A model generated the notes under the pieces. That model made no database searches and was not told the origin of the DNA. It saw only the letters and a list, made by a program, of their open reading frames with translations. A program made the position numbers and the translations under genes. A DNA stretch of 49,821 nucleotides, taken from CAYQVW01 sp964421245 (GTDB taxonomy: Bacteria; Margulisbacteria; WOR-1; XYC2-FULL-46-14). Shown here piece after piece: positions 32,628 to 41,052 of the stretch. The stretch covers positions 1-49,821 of the forward strand of contig CAYQVW010000013.1 of assembly GCA_964421245.1 (NCBI GenBank), in the 5' to 3' direction. How positions within the stretch are numbered: position 1 is the first letter of the stretch; every line of letters begins with the position of its first letter.

Positions 32628-33618
32628 GTTTTAAGGTGAATTCCGCAATTTTTTCAATTGAATCCCCGCCCTGCATTTGTTCCCTGCCGCTTTTTCCCAT
32701 ATCTTCTAAGAGATTAGGATCACTAATTATTTTAAGGCATTTTTCGCTTATTTTCTTAAAATCTCTTTCAGGAATAAAAGCCAAGGCTTTTCCTAATAGT
32801 TGTGCTTGTGCCTCTCCAAACTTTTTAGTATATTGAGAGCCGCGTCCCGGGAAAGATACAACCGGAATCCCCATCCCGGCAGCCTGTTCGTTCCCTGTTC
32901 CTGATAACCCAATCACTAAAGCTGCTTTTGACAGCACTTCTTCAAAATTTTCTTTTCTAGCTACTATAAACTCAATCGAAGGATCAATCCTATTAATTTC
33001 TATCTTTATTTTATTGAAGTCTTCAAGATTTTTTTGGATGTCGCCTTCTCTTGTTCCGGGAAGCAATCCGATGATTTTTTGATGTTTGATATTTGATGTT
33101 TGATGTTTAACAAGGGTATCCATCAGAGGATTGCCGATATATTCTGCTTTAATCCCCTTTTTAACCAGGGTATCAGCTGTTAGTTGATCGCGAGTGTAAA
33201 CTTTCTTTGCTGATTTAAGTAACCATATTTCCCACGGAGTATATGAGTATCCAAACCACTTATAATAATAGGTTTTGTTAACCCCCAGAAATATGAACGG
33301 AGTTTTCGATATTTTCGCAAGAAACATTGGGACAATATCTCCAATTGCTATTATCAAATCCCAATTTCCAGATCTTACTATCTTAATTTGTTCTATAAAA
33401 CTTCCAAATAACCCACTCCTTAAATCTTTTAAAAGATAAGACAGATTTCGAAGAGAGAATCCGCCGCTTGGTAGTTTTTTACGTGGACCGAGGACTTTGC
33501 AGTTGTAGGCTTTTCCTTCACCAACGATTGGCAAAGCAACTACGTCTGAGAGTTTTTCGGCCAGTTTTGCTCCGACTAGGTCTTCTCCATGTCCATTGCT
33601 TATAATTAGTGTTTTCAT
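32620..33618 (-). CDS. Lipid-A-disaccharide synthase-related glycosyltransferase
   Basis: 332-residue GT-B protein of the lipid-A-disaccharide-synthase-related group, also seen in cyanobacteria. TLIISNGHGEDLVGAKLAE (3-21) is its characteristic start; GLLPGTREGDI near 188-198 and GLSGTGNEQAAGMGIPVVSFPG near 240-261 form the donor site. The linker VKHQTSNIKHQK before GLLPG is encoded by a TTTGATGT-type simple repeat (33081-33108), apparently inserted in frame. It starts on the last base of the msbA stop codon. The true acceptor is unknown; it need not make lipid A. Confidence 0.87.
   Translation of the reverse strand: MKTLIISNGHGEDLVGAKLAEKLSDVVALPIVGEGKAYNCKVLGPRKKLPSGGFSLRNLSYLLKDLRSGLFGSFIEQIKIVRSGNWDLIIAIGDIVPMFLAKISKTPFIFLGVNKTYYYKWFGYSYTPWEIWLLKSAKKVYTRDQLTADTLVKKGIKAEYIGNPLMDTLVKHQTSNIKHQKIIGLLPGTREGDIQKNLEDFNKIKIEINRIDPSIEFIVARKENFEEVLSKAALVIGLSGTGNEQAAGMGIPVVSFPGRGSQYTKKFGEAQAQLLGKALAFIPERDFKKISEKCLKIISDPNLLEDMGKSGREQMQGGDSIEKIAEFTLKHE
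33081..33108. repeat. GATGTTTGAT simple repeat inside an lpxB-related gene
   Basis: Tandem units of GATGTTT/GATATTT. On the coding strand they encode HQTSNIKHQ, a hydrophilic loop between the two GT-B domains. Confidence 0.55.
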
Positions 33619-35336
33619 CAGGCCCTAAATTGCATGTCGTAGAGCATTTTATATATCCCGCCTTGAGAAAGGAGTTCTTCGTGTTTGCCCTGCTCTACAA
33701 TTTTACCCTTATCTAAAACAATAATATTGTTAGCGTGTTGAACAGTAGAGAGTCGATGAGCGATTACAAAGGTTGTGCGTCCTTTCATTAGTTTGTCCAT
33801 TGCTTCTTGAACCAGACGTTCTGATTCTGTATCAAGTGCAGAGGTTGCTTCATCAAAAATCAATATTTTTGGATTTTTTAGGAGAGCTCGGGCAATTGCA
33901 ATTCGCTGTCTCTGTCCGCCAGAGAGAGTAACCCCGCGTTCTCCAACCTCTGTGTCATATCCATGAGGTAGTTCTATAATAAAATTATGAGCATTAGCCA
34001 TTTGTGCGGCATGCTTTATCTCGTCAAAGGTTGCGTTAACTTTTCCATATGCAATATTTTCTTTTATTGTGTTTGAGAATAAAATGGTTTCTTGAGAGAC
34101 TATTCCAAGTTGTGAGCGCAGGGATTGTAGTTTTAAATCTTTTATGTTGATGCCGTCAATTGAGATGTCCCCTTCAATAGGATCGTAAAAACGAGGAATA
34201 AGATTAATAAGAGTGGTTTTTCCCGATCCAGATCTTCCAACCAATGCGATGATTTCCCCAGATCTTGCTTCTATATTAGCATTGTCCAAAATTAATGATT
34301 GTTCTTCTTTGTATTTAAAGGTAACGTTTTGAAAATTTACCTCTCCATTTATCTTTATCTCTTTAGCATTATCCTTTTCTTTTATGGTTGGTTCCATATC
34401 AATTATTTCAAAAATTCTTTGGGCAGAAGCCAGTGCCTTTTGTAAATTGATGCTTACTACACCAAGTTTTGAAACTGGATCGGCAATGATAACGATACCA
34501 CCAAAAAAGGCTAAGAGATTTGCGGGATCTAGTTTTCCGGTTACGACCTCATAACCACCGTACCAAAGAATTGCAATTAATCCCAAAAGGTTGATAAAGG
34601 CTAGGATGGGGGTTTGGGTGACATTGATTTGTACCTGTTTTAGGGTTAGCCAGAAGCTTTTTTCTGATTCTTTTTTAAATGCTTCTACTTCCTCTTTTTC
34701 GCGTGCAAATGATTTTACAACCGCGACTCCGGCGACTTTTTCTTGTAATATGGATGAAATATCTGCGGTCTTATTTTGTGCATCAATCGAAACGCTTCGC
34801 ATTTGCGAGCTAAACTTTTTAATTGCAAAAGAGAGTAGGGGGATGATTAGGATTGTAACTAACGATAGTCTCCAGTTTAGATAGAATAAATAACCAATTG
34901 CACCAATTAAGGTGATCATGTTAGGGAAGGTTTCGGTTATTGAGGTTATGATTCCATTTTGAATATTTTCAATGTCATTGGTTGAGCGAGCAATCAGGTC
35001 TCCGGTCCTCCAACGGGTAAAAAAGTCGTGAGATAATTTATGTAGATGCCCAAAAAGTTGTGTTCTAAGGTCAAAAAGCATTCGCTGAATTGCATAGGAG
35101 GATAAGTATCCCTGTGCATAAAAGGCCAATCCTCGAACGAGGTAAATTCCAAGGGCGATAAGAATAGTTATGTTTAATTCAAAAAAGCTTTTAGTAGAAA
35201 TTGCCTGGGTTACTCTTGAGATTAAGGGAATGGTTGCAATGGTGCATAAGGAAAAGACTAAGATTGACAGAAGCGAGCCAATTATTTGCCGAAGATATTG
35301 TTTCATGTAGCCGATTAATCTAAAAAGAATTTTCAT
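33618..35336 (-). CDS. msbA: MsbA-type ABC exporter
   Basis: Homodimeric ABC exporter half-transporter, 572 residues. Six membrane spans (about 15-305) contain the segments DFFTRWRTGDLIARSTND and SFAREKEEVEAF. The nucleotide-binding domain has Walker A GRSGSGKTT near 367-375, Q-loop SQETILFSNTIKENI, signature LSGGQRQRIAIARALL and Walker B ILIFDEATSALD. In diderms MsbA flips lipid A-core. Here it lies between two LpxB-family genes, which supports a lipid-linked saccharide substrate. Its start overlaps the upstream lpxB-like gene by 17 bases. Confidence 0.93.
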   Translation of the reverse strand: MKILFRLIGYMKQYLRQIIGSLLSILVFSLCTIATIPLISRVTQAISTKSFFELNITILIALGIYLVRGLAFYAQGYLSSYAIQRMLFDLRTQLFGHLHKLSHDFFTRWRTGDLIARSTNDIENIQNGIITSITETFPNMITLIGAIGYLFYLNWRLSLVTILIIPLLSFAIKKFSSQMRSVSIDAQNKTADISSILQEKVAGVAVVKSFAREKEEVEAFKKESEKSFWLTLKQVQINVTQTPILAFINLLGLIAILWYGGYEVVTGKLDPANLLAFFGGIVIIADPVSKLGVVSINLQKALASAQRIFEIIDMEPTIKEKDNAKEIKINGEVNFQNVTFKYKEEQSLILDNANIEARSGEIIALVGRSGSGKTTLINLIPRFYDPIEGDISIDGINIKDLKLQSLRSQLGIVSQETILFSNTIKENIAYGKVNATFDEIKHAAQMANAHNFIIELPHGYDTEVGERGVTLSGGQRQRIAIARALLKNPKILIFDEATSALDTESERLVQEAMDKLMKGRTTFVIAHRLSTVQHANNIIVLDKGKIVEQGKHEELLSQGGIYKMLYDMQFRA

Positions 35337-36483
35337 TTAAAATTCCTCCGACAATTTTTTCTGCGGCATCTGATTCTCCCATCGCTTTTTTAAGATTGTG
35401 TCCGATCTGTTTGGTTTTTTGAGCATTGTTTAGTAATTTTAACACCTCTTCAACTACTTCTTCGATACTAATATTTCCTCTTATTTCTGGCATTACCATT
35501 CTTCCTGCTTTTATGTTTGGCAAAGCAAAGAATTTTGTTTTTCGATTAATAATATCAGCAGCAAAGCGCTTAATCATTTTACCTAAGAATGGAATTTTTG
35601 TTATGTAGTATAGTAGTCCTTCAAGAGGAACATTATCCAATTTGTTTAGTGGAAAGAGCATTAGGGCCGGGGCTCCGATTGCTGCAATTTGAGCGGTATT
35701 GGTTCCAGGAATTGTTAATACAAGATCGGCCGCAGTGATAGAATCGATTGATGTCATAACATCAAAAATATCTTCGTCTACCATTTTTTCAATTTTTGAT
35801 AGTGTTGTAAATGGAGAGATTATCAACATAAGTTGAACTCCAGGGATTATGCTTTTTAATTCTCGTCCGATATCTTCGTAAAAGGGGAGCATGTAATCTA
35901 TTTCCCAGTCTCTACTTCCGGGCAGCATTGCAACTATCGGCTTGTTTTCGCTAAGCTGCCATTTATGAATAACTTCTGCCTTGGGTTTTGACTCAATTGA
36001 ATTAAGCATAAGATCGCCGACCACCTTGATACGATCTTTTTGGAAGCGATTTTTTAAGAGTTTATGTTTAGTCTTTTCGTCTTGGACGAAGAATTTTGCA
36101 AAGATGTTTTTCCAGCTAGCTTTTTGTCCGTGTAGATAGGCGTAGACTTTATATCCTAGCTTTTTTGAGATCAAAACTGCATGCATTAGGTCTCCACCAA
36201 GATATAGGACTACTCCGCGATATTTAAATTTCAATTCTCTTTTTGTCGGAATGCTCAAGATCCATTTTCTATATTCTTCGGCAGGAATTATCTGATTTAC
36301 TTTTAAGGTTTTTATATATTGCATCTCATTGCCGGATGAAAATTGGCAAGGGGGTTGGACTAGGGTAGTTTTAATTGGATTAGCTTTAGTAGAATACTTT
36401 TTGATTTGTTCTACAATCGGCTTAACCAGAGAGCTTAATTCTCCCGGACCATTTGCTACCAGGACAAATTCGAAACTTTCCAC
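35320..36483 (-). CDS. LpxB-like (lipid-A-disaccharide synthase family) glycosyltransferase
   Basis: 387-residue GT-B enzyme. The start FVLVANGPGELSSLVKPIVEQI resembles the LpxB GExSGDxLgA region. The donor half shows VAMLPGSRDWEIDYMLPFY near 190-208 and LTIPGTNTAQIAAIGAPALMLFPL near 267-290, parallel to LpxB PGSRxxEI and sGTatLE. The usual Glu after GTxT is Gln here. Whether it condenses UDP-diacylglucosamine with lipid X is uncertain. It begins directly at the thrC stop and overlaps msbA by 17 bases. Confidence 0.85.
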   Translation of the reverse strand: MESFEFVLVANGPGELSSLVKPIVEQIKKYSTKANPIKTTLVQPPCQFSSGNEMQYIKTLKVNQIIPAEEYRKWILSIPTKRELKFKYRGVVLYLGGDLMHAVLISKKLGYKVYAYLHGQKASWKNIFAKFFVQDEKTKHKLLKNRFQKDRIKVVGDLMLNSIESKPKAEVIHKWQLSENKPIVAMLPGSRDWEIDYMLPFYEDIGRELKSIIPGVQLMLIISPFTTLSKIEKMVDEDIFDVMTSIDSITAADLVLTIPGTNTAQIAAIGAPALMLFPLNKLDNVPLEGLLYYITKIPFLGKMIKRFAADIINRKTKFFALPNIKAGRMVMPEIRGNISIEEVVEEVLKLLNNAQKTKQIGHNLKKAMGESDAAEKIVGGILNENSF

Positions 36484-37533
36484 TTAGTATCCTAGTTCCT
36501 TGATTACCGCTTTGGTAGTGCAAGGAATACTTTTTGGTTTTTTTCCGGCTTTAATGGCGATATCTGGATCTTTTAGGCCATGACCGGTTAGAACGCAAGT
36601 AATTAATTGTCCTTCTGGTATTTTGTTTTCTTTTCTTCTTTTGATCAGTCCGGCGACTGATGCGGCTGATGCTGGTTCGCAAAAAACACCAGCTTTTGAA
36701 GCGACTAATTTGTAGGCTTCTAGAATTTCATCATCGGTTACAGTTGAGATTGATCCATTTGACTCATCTCTGGCTGCTTCAGCTTGTTTCCATGAAGCTG
36801 GATTGCCAATTCTTATTGCAGTTGCGATTGTTTCTGGTTTCAAGACCGGTTTACCTAGTACGATCGGAGCCGAACCTGCTGCCTGAAAACCGGTCATCTT
36901 TGGAAGTTTATTGATTTTTTTCTTAGCGTGATATTCTTTAAAGCCCTTCCAGTAGGCAGTTATGTTTCCGGCATTGCCAACTGGTAGGCAGAAATAGTCT
37001 GGAACATCACCAAGTTGGTTACAGATTTCGAATGCTCCGGTCTTTTGTCCTTCTATTCTAAATGGGTTAATAGAGTTTACTATTTCAACTGGGTATTTTT
37101 CTCCCATTTCGCGGACTAACTCGAGTGCTTGGTCAAAATTGCCATCAACTTCGAAAACTTTGGCACCGTGCATAATTGCTTGTGAAAGTTTTCCCAAGGC
37201 GATTTTACCTTTTGGGATTATTACAATGCAATCCATCTCAGCTTGAGCAGCATAGGCTGCAGCAGATGCTGAGGTATTGCCAGTTGAGGCACAAATTACG
37301 GCCTTACAGCCTTTTTCCTTCGCTTTTGAGATTGCCATGGTCATTCCACGATCTTTAAATGATCCGGTCGGGTTTGCTCCCTCGTATTTTAGATAAACTT
37401 CGCATTTTGTAAGTTCAGATAGATATTTTGACCTAATTAGAGGGGTATTCCCTTCAAAAAAGGTGATAACCGGTGTTTTTTCAGAAACTGGAAGATATTC
37501 ACGATAAGTTTCAATCACGCCTTTGTATTTCAT
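36484..37533 (-). CDS. thrC: Threonine synthase
   Basis: PLP enzyme converting O-phosphohomoserine to threonine, 349 residues (the short bacterial/archaeal class). The PLP lysine is K60 in NPTGSFKDRGM. Asn in STGNTSASAAAYA and the phosphate loop PVGNAGNITAYWKG are visible. It is the first gene of a seven-gene operon that otherwise makes envelope glycolipid proteins, an odd metabolic leader. ApgM at 43736, whose family includes a proposed homoserine kinase, is 6 kb away and could provide its substrate. Confidence 0.94.
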   Translation of the reverse strand: MKYKGVIETYREYLPVSEKTPVITFFEGNTPLIRSKYLSELTKCEVYLKYEGANPTGSFKDRGMTMAISKAKEKGCKAVICASTGNTSASAAAYAAQAEMDCIVIIPKGKIALGKLSQAIMHGAKVFEVDGNFDQALELVREMGEKYPVEIVNSINPFRIEGQKTGAFEICNQLGDVPDYFCLPVGNAGNITAYWKGFKEYHAKKKINKLPKMTGFQAAGSAPIVLGKPVLKPETIATAIRIGNPASWKQAEAARDESNGSISTVTDDEILEAYKLVASKAGVFCEPASAASVAGLIKRRKENKIPEGQLITCVLTGHGLKDPDIAIKAGKKPKSIPCTTKAVIKELGY

Positions 37534-37538
37534 ACCAT

Positions 37539-37547
37539 ATTATATCA
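37539..37547 (-). promoter_or_regulatory. Extended -10 for leaderless thrC-msbA operon transcript
   Basis: TGATATAAT on the minus strand (37547 to 37539), six positions from the A of ATG 37533. No Shine-Dalgarno sequence is present. It is the only promoter seen for seven overlapping genes spanning 28514-37533. Confidence 0.6.
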
Positions 37548-37569
37548 TGCCAATAGAATGTAAATTACC

Positions 37570-37597
37570 TGAAATTTTTTTAATTCCTTTCAGATAA
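37570..37597 (+). promoter_or_regulatory. Sigma-28-like promoter P4
   Basis: TGAAATTTTT (37570-37579); 15 bases after GAAA comes TCAGATAA (37590-37597), matching six of eight bases of GCCGATAA. The aminotransferase ATG is 32 bases downstream with AAGGAG before it. Confidence 0.5.
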
Positions 37598-37628
37598 AAA
37601 GGCAACTAAATCATAAGGAGAGCATATA

Positions 37629-38843
37629 ATGGCATTAATAACTAGAACCCGTCCACCGATAGCAAGAGCAGTTGTGTCAGCAGCGGAAGATTTTTCATGG
37701 ATAAGAAGGATGTTTGAGGCAGGTATTGCGCTTAAGGAAGAACATGGTGTTGAAAATGTTTTTGATTATTCACTCGGATCTCCAAATATTAATCCACCTC
37801 GATCCGCTATTGCAGAATTAAAAAGGATACTTGATGATCCGGGCAAACACAGTTATATGCAGCAGCCCGGTTTTCCTAAAGTCCGTCAACAAATTGCAGA
37901 TCATCTAACAGAAGAACAGGGATTAACAACTCCGCTAACAGCCGATCTTCTAATGATGACCTGTGGAGCGGCTGGAGCTATTAATGTTGTCCTGCATTCA
38001 ATTCTTGATCCAGGAGATGACGTTCTAACTCCTGCTCCTTGTTTTGTTGAATATCAATTTTATACTCAGAACCACGGAGGAAATTTAGTTCCTGTTCAAA
38101 CAAAGCCGGATTTCCAACTTGATATAAAAGCTCTTGAGGAAGCATTTACACCAAAGACAAGGGCAATAATTATTAATTATCCCAATAACCCGACCGCCGT
38201 AATTTACTCCGAAGAATCTTTGCGCCAGTTAGACGAGTTAATTACTAGAAAAGAAGAAGAGTATGGGCATGATATTTATCTTCTGGTTGATATGCCATAT
38301 GGCAGGCTGGTGTTTGATGGAGCGGTTGTTCCACCTATTCTAAAGATCGCAGATAAGCATGCTATCTATATCACTTCGCACAGTAAAGATTTGGGGTTAG
38401 CGGGAGAGCGCGTTGGGTTTGCAGCACTCAGTCCGTCATTAATTAACCCCTCTGCTCTGTTTGGTGCAATGACTTTCAGTATCCGCACTCTTGGATTTAT
38501 TAATGCTCCAGCCCTGATGCAAAGATGGGTTGCAGATATGCAGGGACAGATGCTTGGGTTGGATGAATATACTGCCAGACGTGGTGTGTTGCTTCCTGCT
38601 TTAAGAGGGATGGGATATGAAATTGTTGATCCCAGGGGAACGTTTTATATCTTTCCAAAGAGCCCAATAAAAGATGATGTTAAATTTTGCAAAGCTGCCA
38701 TGAAATATAATATCTTGCTTGTTCCAGGAAGTGGCTTTGAAGGACCAGGACATTTTAGAGTTTCATATTCAAGCATTGATATACCTCAAATCGAAAGGTC
38801 ATTAGACGGTTTTCAAGCACTAGCGAGAGAATTTGGGTTATAG
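37629..38843 (+). CDS. Class I/II PLP-dependent aminotransferase
   Basis: 404-residue fold-type I aminotransferase. The PLP lysine is K253 in SHSKDLGLAGERVG. NPNNPT at 185-189, D221 in LVDMPYG and R261 are the other cofactor contacts; a C-terminal substrate Arg is in HFRVSYSS. SLGSPNINPP near 48-57 corresponds to the family's G-x-P-x-x-x-P element. It resembles the AspB-like aspartate/aromatic group, but the substrate cannot be fixed. Unlike other metabolic genes here it is preceded by a sigma-28-like promoter, which places it in the orphan regulon. Its stop overlaps the convergent plsC by six bases. Confidence 0.9.
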   Translation: MALITRTRPPIARAVVSAAEDFSWIRRMFEAGIALKEEHGVENVFDYSLGSPNINPPRSAIAELKRILDDPGKHSYMQQPGFPKVRQQIADHLTEEQGLTTPLTADLLMMTCGAAGAINVVLHSILDPGDDVLTPAPCFVEYQFYTQNHGGNLVPVQTKPDFQLDIKALEEAFTPKTRAIIINYPNNPTAVIYSEESLRQLDELITRKEEEYGHDIYLLVDMPYGRLVFDGAVVPPILKIADKHAIYITSHSKDLGLAGERVGFAALSPSLINPSALFGAMTFSIRTLGFINAPALMQRWVADMQGQMLGLDEYTARRGVLLPALRGMGYEIVDPRGTFYIFPKSPIKDDVKFCKAAMKYNILLVPGSGFEGPGHFRVSYSSIDIPQIERSLDGFQALAREFGL

Positions 38844-39545
38844 CATCTTTTTAATAGAAGATTCTAGTTCTTTAATTGCCTTATCGTAATCATCCTTATC
38901 GCGCTTGTAGCCAGAAAAATCGAGTGGTTTTCCAAAACTTACTTTTACTGGGGTGGGGTTAATAGATATTCCACCGCGAGAGATTAGTTTATAACTTCCA
39001 TCTAAAGCAATTGGAACAACCCTTACTTTAGTATTAAAAATCAAAAATAAACTCCCTCTACGGAATTTTTTCATTTCATGACTACCACTTCTGGTTCCTT
39101 CGGGGAAAATCAAGATCGATCCGTTATCTTTTAAATAATCTTCTGCTTTGGACAAAGACTTTACAGCGGCTGCTCCAGCCCCGCGATCAAGAGGCATGTA
39201 TCCCGACCACCTAAGATAGGCTCCAAAAATCGGAATTTTAAATAGTTCCTTTTTTATCACAAAACGAAAATATCTTGGTATTGTCGCTAGCAATATTAGT
39301 ATATCAGCAGCACTTTGATGGTTAGATACAAAGATAAGTGGTTCGTCTTTTGGTACATTTTCAAGTCCGTCTATTTCCACATTAGATCCGGAAATAAAGA
39401 TAAGGAACTTAGCCCAGACTTTGGCACTTCGTCTAAAGCTTTTGGTTCCAGGTCTAAATATTTGGACAATGTGAGTAAGGAGTGTTCCGACAAAGAAACT
39501 TATAAGTAATATTACATAGAAGAGAATGGACCGGATAATTGCCAT
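38838..39545 (-). CDS. plsC: 1-acyl-sn-glycerol-3-phosphate acyltransferase
   Basis: Adds the second acyl chain to make phosphatidic acid at the inner membrane. There is one N-terminal span (about 5-27). Motif I is NHQSAAD (HX4D), motif II RFVIKKELFKIPIFG, motif III FPEGTRSGSHEMKKFRRGS and motif IV VPIALDGS. The length of 235 is normal. A TAAAAT -10 ends seven positions before the ATG, so it is probably leaderless. It is convergent with the aminotransferase gene and divergent from the Cys-rich small protein. Confidence 0.94.
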   Translation of the reverse strand: MAIIRSILFYVILLISFFVGTLLTHIVQIFRPGTKSFRRSAKVWAKFLIFISGSNVEIDGLENVPKDEPLIFVSNHQSAADILILLATIPRYFRFVIKKELFKIPIFGAYLRWSGYMPLDRGAGAAAVKSLSKAEDYLKDNGSILIFPEGTRSGSHEMKKFRRGSLFLIFNTKVRVVPIALDGSYKLISRGGISINPTPVKVSFGKPLDFSGYKRDKDDYDKAIKELESSIKKML

Positions 39546-39551
39546 ATTTTA

Positions 39552-39557
39552 ATTTTA
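39552..39557 (-). promoter_or_regulatory. -10 element for a leaderless plsC transcript
   Basis: TAAAAT on the minus strand (39557 to 39552), seven positions from the A of ATG 39545. It is only three bases from the sigma-28-like element pointing the other way. Confidence 0.45.
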
Positions 39558-39559
39558 CT

Positions 39560-39587
39560 TGAAATTTTTCAGAAAACAAGGCGAAAT
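39560..39587 (+). promoter_or_regulatory. Sigma-28-like promoter P5
   Basis: TGAAATTTTT (39560-39569); 15 bases after GAAA comes GGCGAAAT (39580-39587). A second, ordinary extended -10 lies just downstream at 39590-39598, so the Cys-rich gene may have two promoters. Confidence 0.5.
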
Positions 39588-39589
39588 AA

Positions 39590-39598
39590 TGATACAAT
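39590..39598 (+). promoter_or_regulatory. Extended -10 that favours start 39606
   Basis: TGATACAAT at 39590-39598. The ATG at 39600 is too close (two bases) to be in this transcript, whereas the in-frame ATG at 39606 is eight positions away, the leaderless distance seen elsewhere here. Confidence 0.45.
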
Positions 39599-39605
39599 CA
39601 TGACG

Positions 39606-39878
39606 ATGCAGGTAAATAAGCCAGAAGAGAAGAGGACATTCTTTAATAAACAACTTAAAGTTGAAAAGGGGAAGACTCGTGCTTCTCGTTGTATTTATTA
39701 TGCTGATGCGCTATGTTTTTTGCCAGAGAAGCGCTACCAGCTTTGTGATGATTGTCCCAAGATGAAGAAGGGCAAAGGTCGAGACTCTGAAGGACTATTT
39801 AAAAAAATTGTTGGGAATGCCATTCATCTTATGGATCAGCCGAGCAATCCTCCACCTACTCGCGATCTAAAACTCTAA
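39606..39878 (+). CDS. Small four-cysteine protein (90 residues)
   Basis: The family is not recognised. Four Cys residues in the pattern C-x7-C-x9-C-x2-C (RCIYYADALCFLPEKRYQLCDDC) suggest a zinc ribbon or iron site, flanked by Lys-rich segments, so nucleic-acid binding is conceivable. The alternative start at 39600 adds only two residues. It has both a sigma-28-like promoter and an extended -10 upstream. Its 3' end overlaps the convergent GspE-type gene by 23 bases. Confidence 0.7.
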   Translation: MQVNKPEEKRTFFNKQLKVEKGKTRASRCIYYADALCFLPEKRYQLCDDCPKMKKGKGRDSEGLFKKIVGNAIHLMDQPSNPPPTRDLKL

Positions 39879-40863
39879 GGATTTCTTTTTCATCAATAAT
39901 TCCTTTTGTCTTGAGTTCTTCTGCACTTTGTATTAAAGGATTATGTCTTGAGGCGCTTTTAATATTAGTTTTTGAATATTTTTTGTTTATAATTTCTCTG
40001 GTTTTATCATTTATACTCAACACTTCAAAAATTCCAACTCTTCCCCCATGTTTTTTTCTTAAGAGCCTTTGAGAAATACATCCCAAAAGAGTGGCCGAGA
40101 CTAAGTAGTTTTTTATCCCCATATCGATTAGGCGACAGATTGACGAAATTGCGTCTTGGGTATGGATAGTTGCCAAAACCAGATGTCCGGTTAGGGCTGC
40201 CTGGATTGCAATTTGGGCAGTATCGAAATCTCTTATCTCTCCAATAAAGATAATATCAGGATCTTGTCTTAAGATTGAACGCAGTCCTTTGGCGAAGGTC
40301 AAACCAGTTTTATTGTTAACTTGAATTTGAGTTATATTTTCTAAAACATATTCGACTGGATCCTCGATAGTAATAATATTATTTTGCTCTGCATTTAATT
40401 CTTTGAGAGTTCCGTAAAGAGTGGTTGTTTTGCCCGATCCGGTCGGTCCAGAGACTAAAATAATTCCATTCTTTTTATTAATTAAGTTTCTATAGGCAGT
40501 AAGTTCTTCTTTTCTCATACCTAATTCATCCAAGGAGAGTAGGGTTTGATCCTTTTTTAATATTCTCAAAACTGCTTTTTCTCCAAATATAGTTGGAAGT
40601 ACTGAAACTCGAAGATCGATATTGTTATGATTTGTTCTACCGTCTTGGGGGAGGCGAGATTCTGATATATCTAGGTTAACAAGTATTTTAATCCTTGAAA
40701 TGAGTGGGGCATGGAGCTCTTTTTTAATATTTTTATAATCTTCTAGTATTCCATCAATTCGATAGCGAATTTTAAGCCCTTCTTTCTTTGGTTCTAGGTG
40801 GATATCAGAGGCGTTGTTGTTTATTCCAAAATCTATTATTTCATTTAGTAGTTGTATGATCAT
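39856..40863 (-). CDS. Minimal GspE/PilB-type secretion ATPase
   Basis: Type II secretion/type IV pilus assembly ATPase core, 335 residues against about 500-570 for PilB/GspE. It starts directly with the N2 domain (NASDIHLEPKKEGLKIRYRIDG). Walker A GPTGSGKTT is at 139-147, the Asp box IITIEDPVEY at 163-172, Walker B DPDIIFIGEIRD at 201-212 and the His box LVLATIHTQDA at 228-238. The N-terminal MshEN/N1 domain is missing. The zinc-binding four-Cys insert that normally follows QRLxR is also missing: QRLLRKKHGGRVGIFEVL runs straight on. All catalytic motifs are intact. No other pilus or secretion gene is nearby. Confidence 0.9.
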   Translation of the reverse strand: MIIQLLNEIIDFGINNNASDIHLEPKKEGLKIRYRIDGILEDYKNIKKELHAPLISRIKILVNLDISESRLPQDGRTNHNNIDLRVSVLPTIFGEKAVLRILKKDQTLLSLDELGMRKEELTAYRNLINKKNGIILVSGPTGSGKTTTLYGTLKELNAEQNNIITIEDPVEYVLENITQIQVNNKTGLTFAKGLRSILRQDPDIIFIGEIRDFDTAQIAIQAALTGHLVLATIHTQDAISSICRLIDMGIKNYLVSATLLGCISQRLLRKKHGGRVGIFEVLSINDKTREIINKKYSKTNIKSASRHNPLIQSAEELKTKGIIDEKEILRVLDRE

Positions 40864-40893
40864 ATCTTGGTACTAGCAATTTCTGTGCCTGAT

Positions 40894-41032
40894 TTGACTA
40901 ACAACACGCTCACTGCGTTCGCTACAACTAACGACCTACAACAATCCCTGATATTTATTATAAATAAAACAAAAACAGCGACAGTCGTAGCCACCGAAGG
41001 TGGCGTGTTGGAAGTTGTTTGTTGTTAGTTAA
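40894..41032. repeat. Palindromic intergenic element
   Basis: In the 189-base gap between the GspE-like gene and aroE. Inverted ends ACTAACAAC (40897-40905) and GTTGTTAGT (41021-41029) extend to about 13 bp with one wobble. CAACACGC (40903-40910) can alternatively pair with GCGTGTTG (41003-41010). A perfect hairpin GCCACC-GAA-GGTGGC lies at 40990-41004. CTAACAAC-type units also occur inside nfnB. It resembles a small non-coding mobile repeat; no protein is encoded. Confidence 0.5.
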
Positions 41033-41052
41033 CCGCCGAGATTCCGTACGAT

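Noticed and set aside
40894..41032. Integron attC-like site
   Set aside because: AAC/GTT ends are suggestive, but the inner simple sites and an integron integrase are not visible, so only a generic palindromic repeat is claimed.
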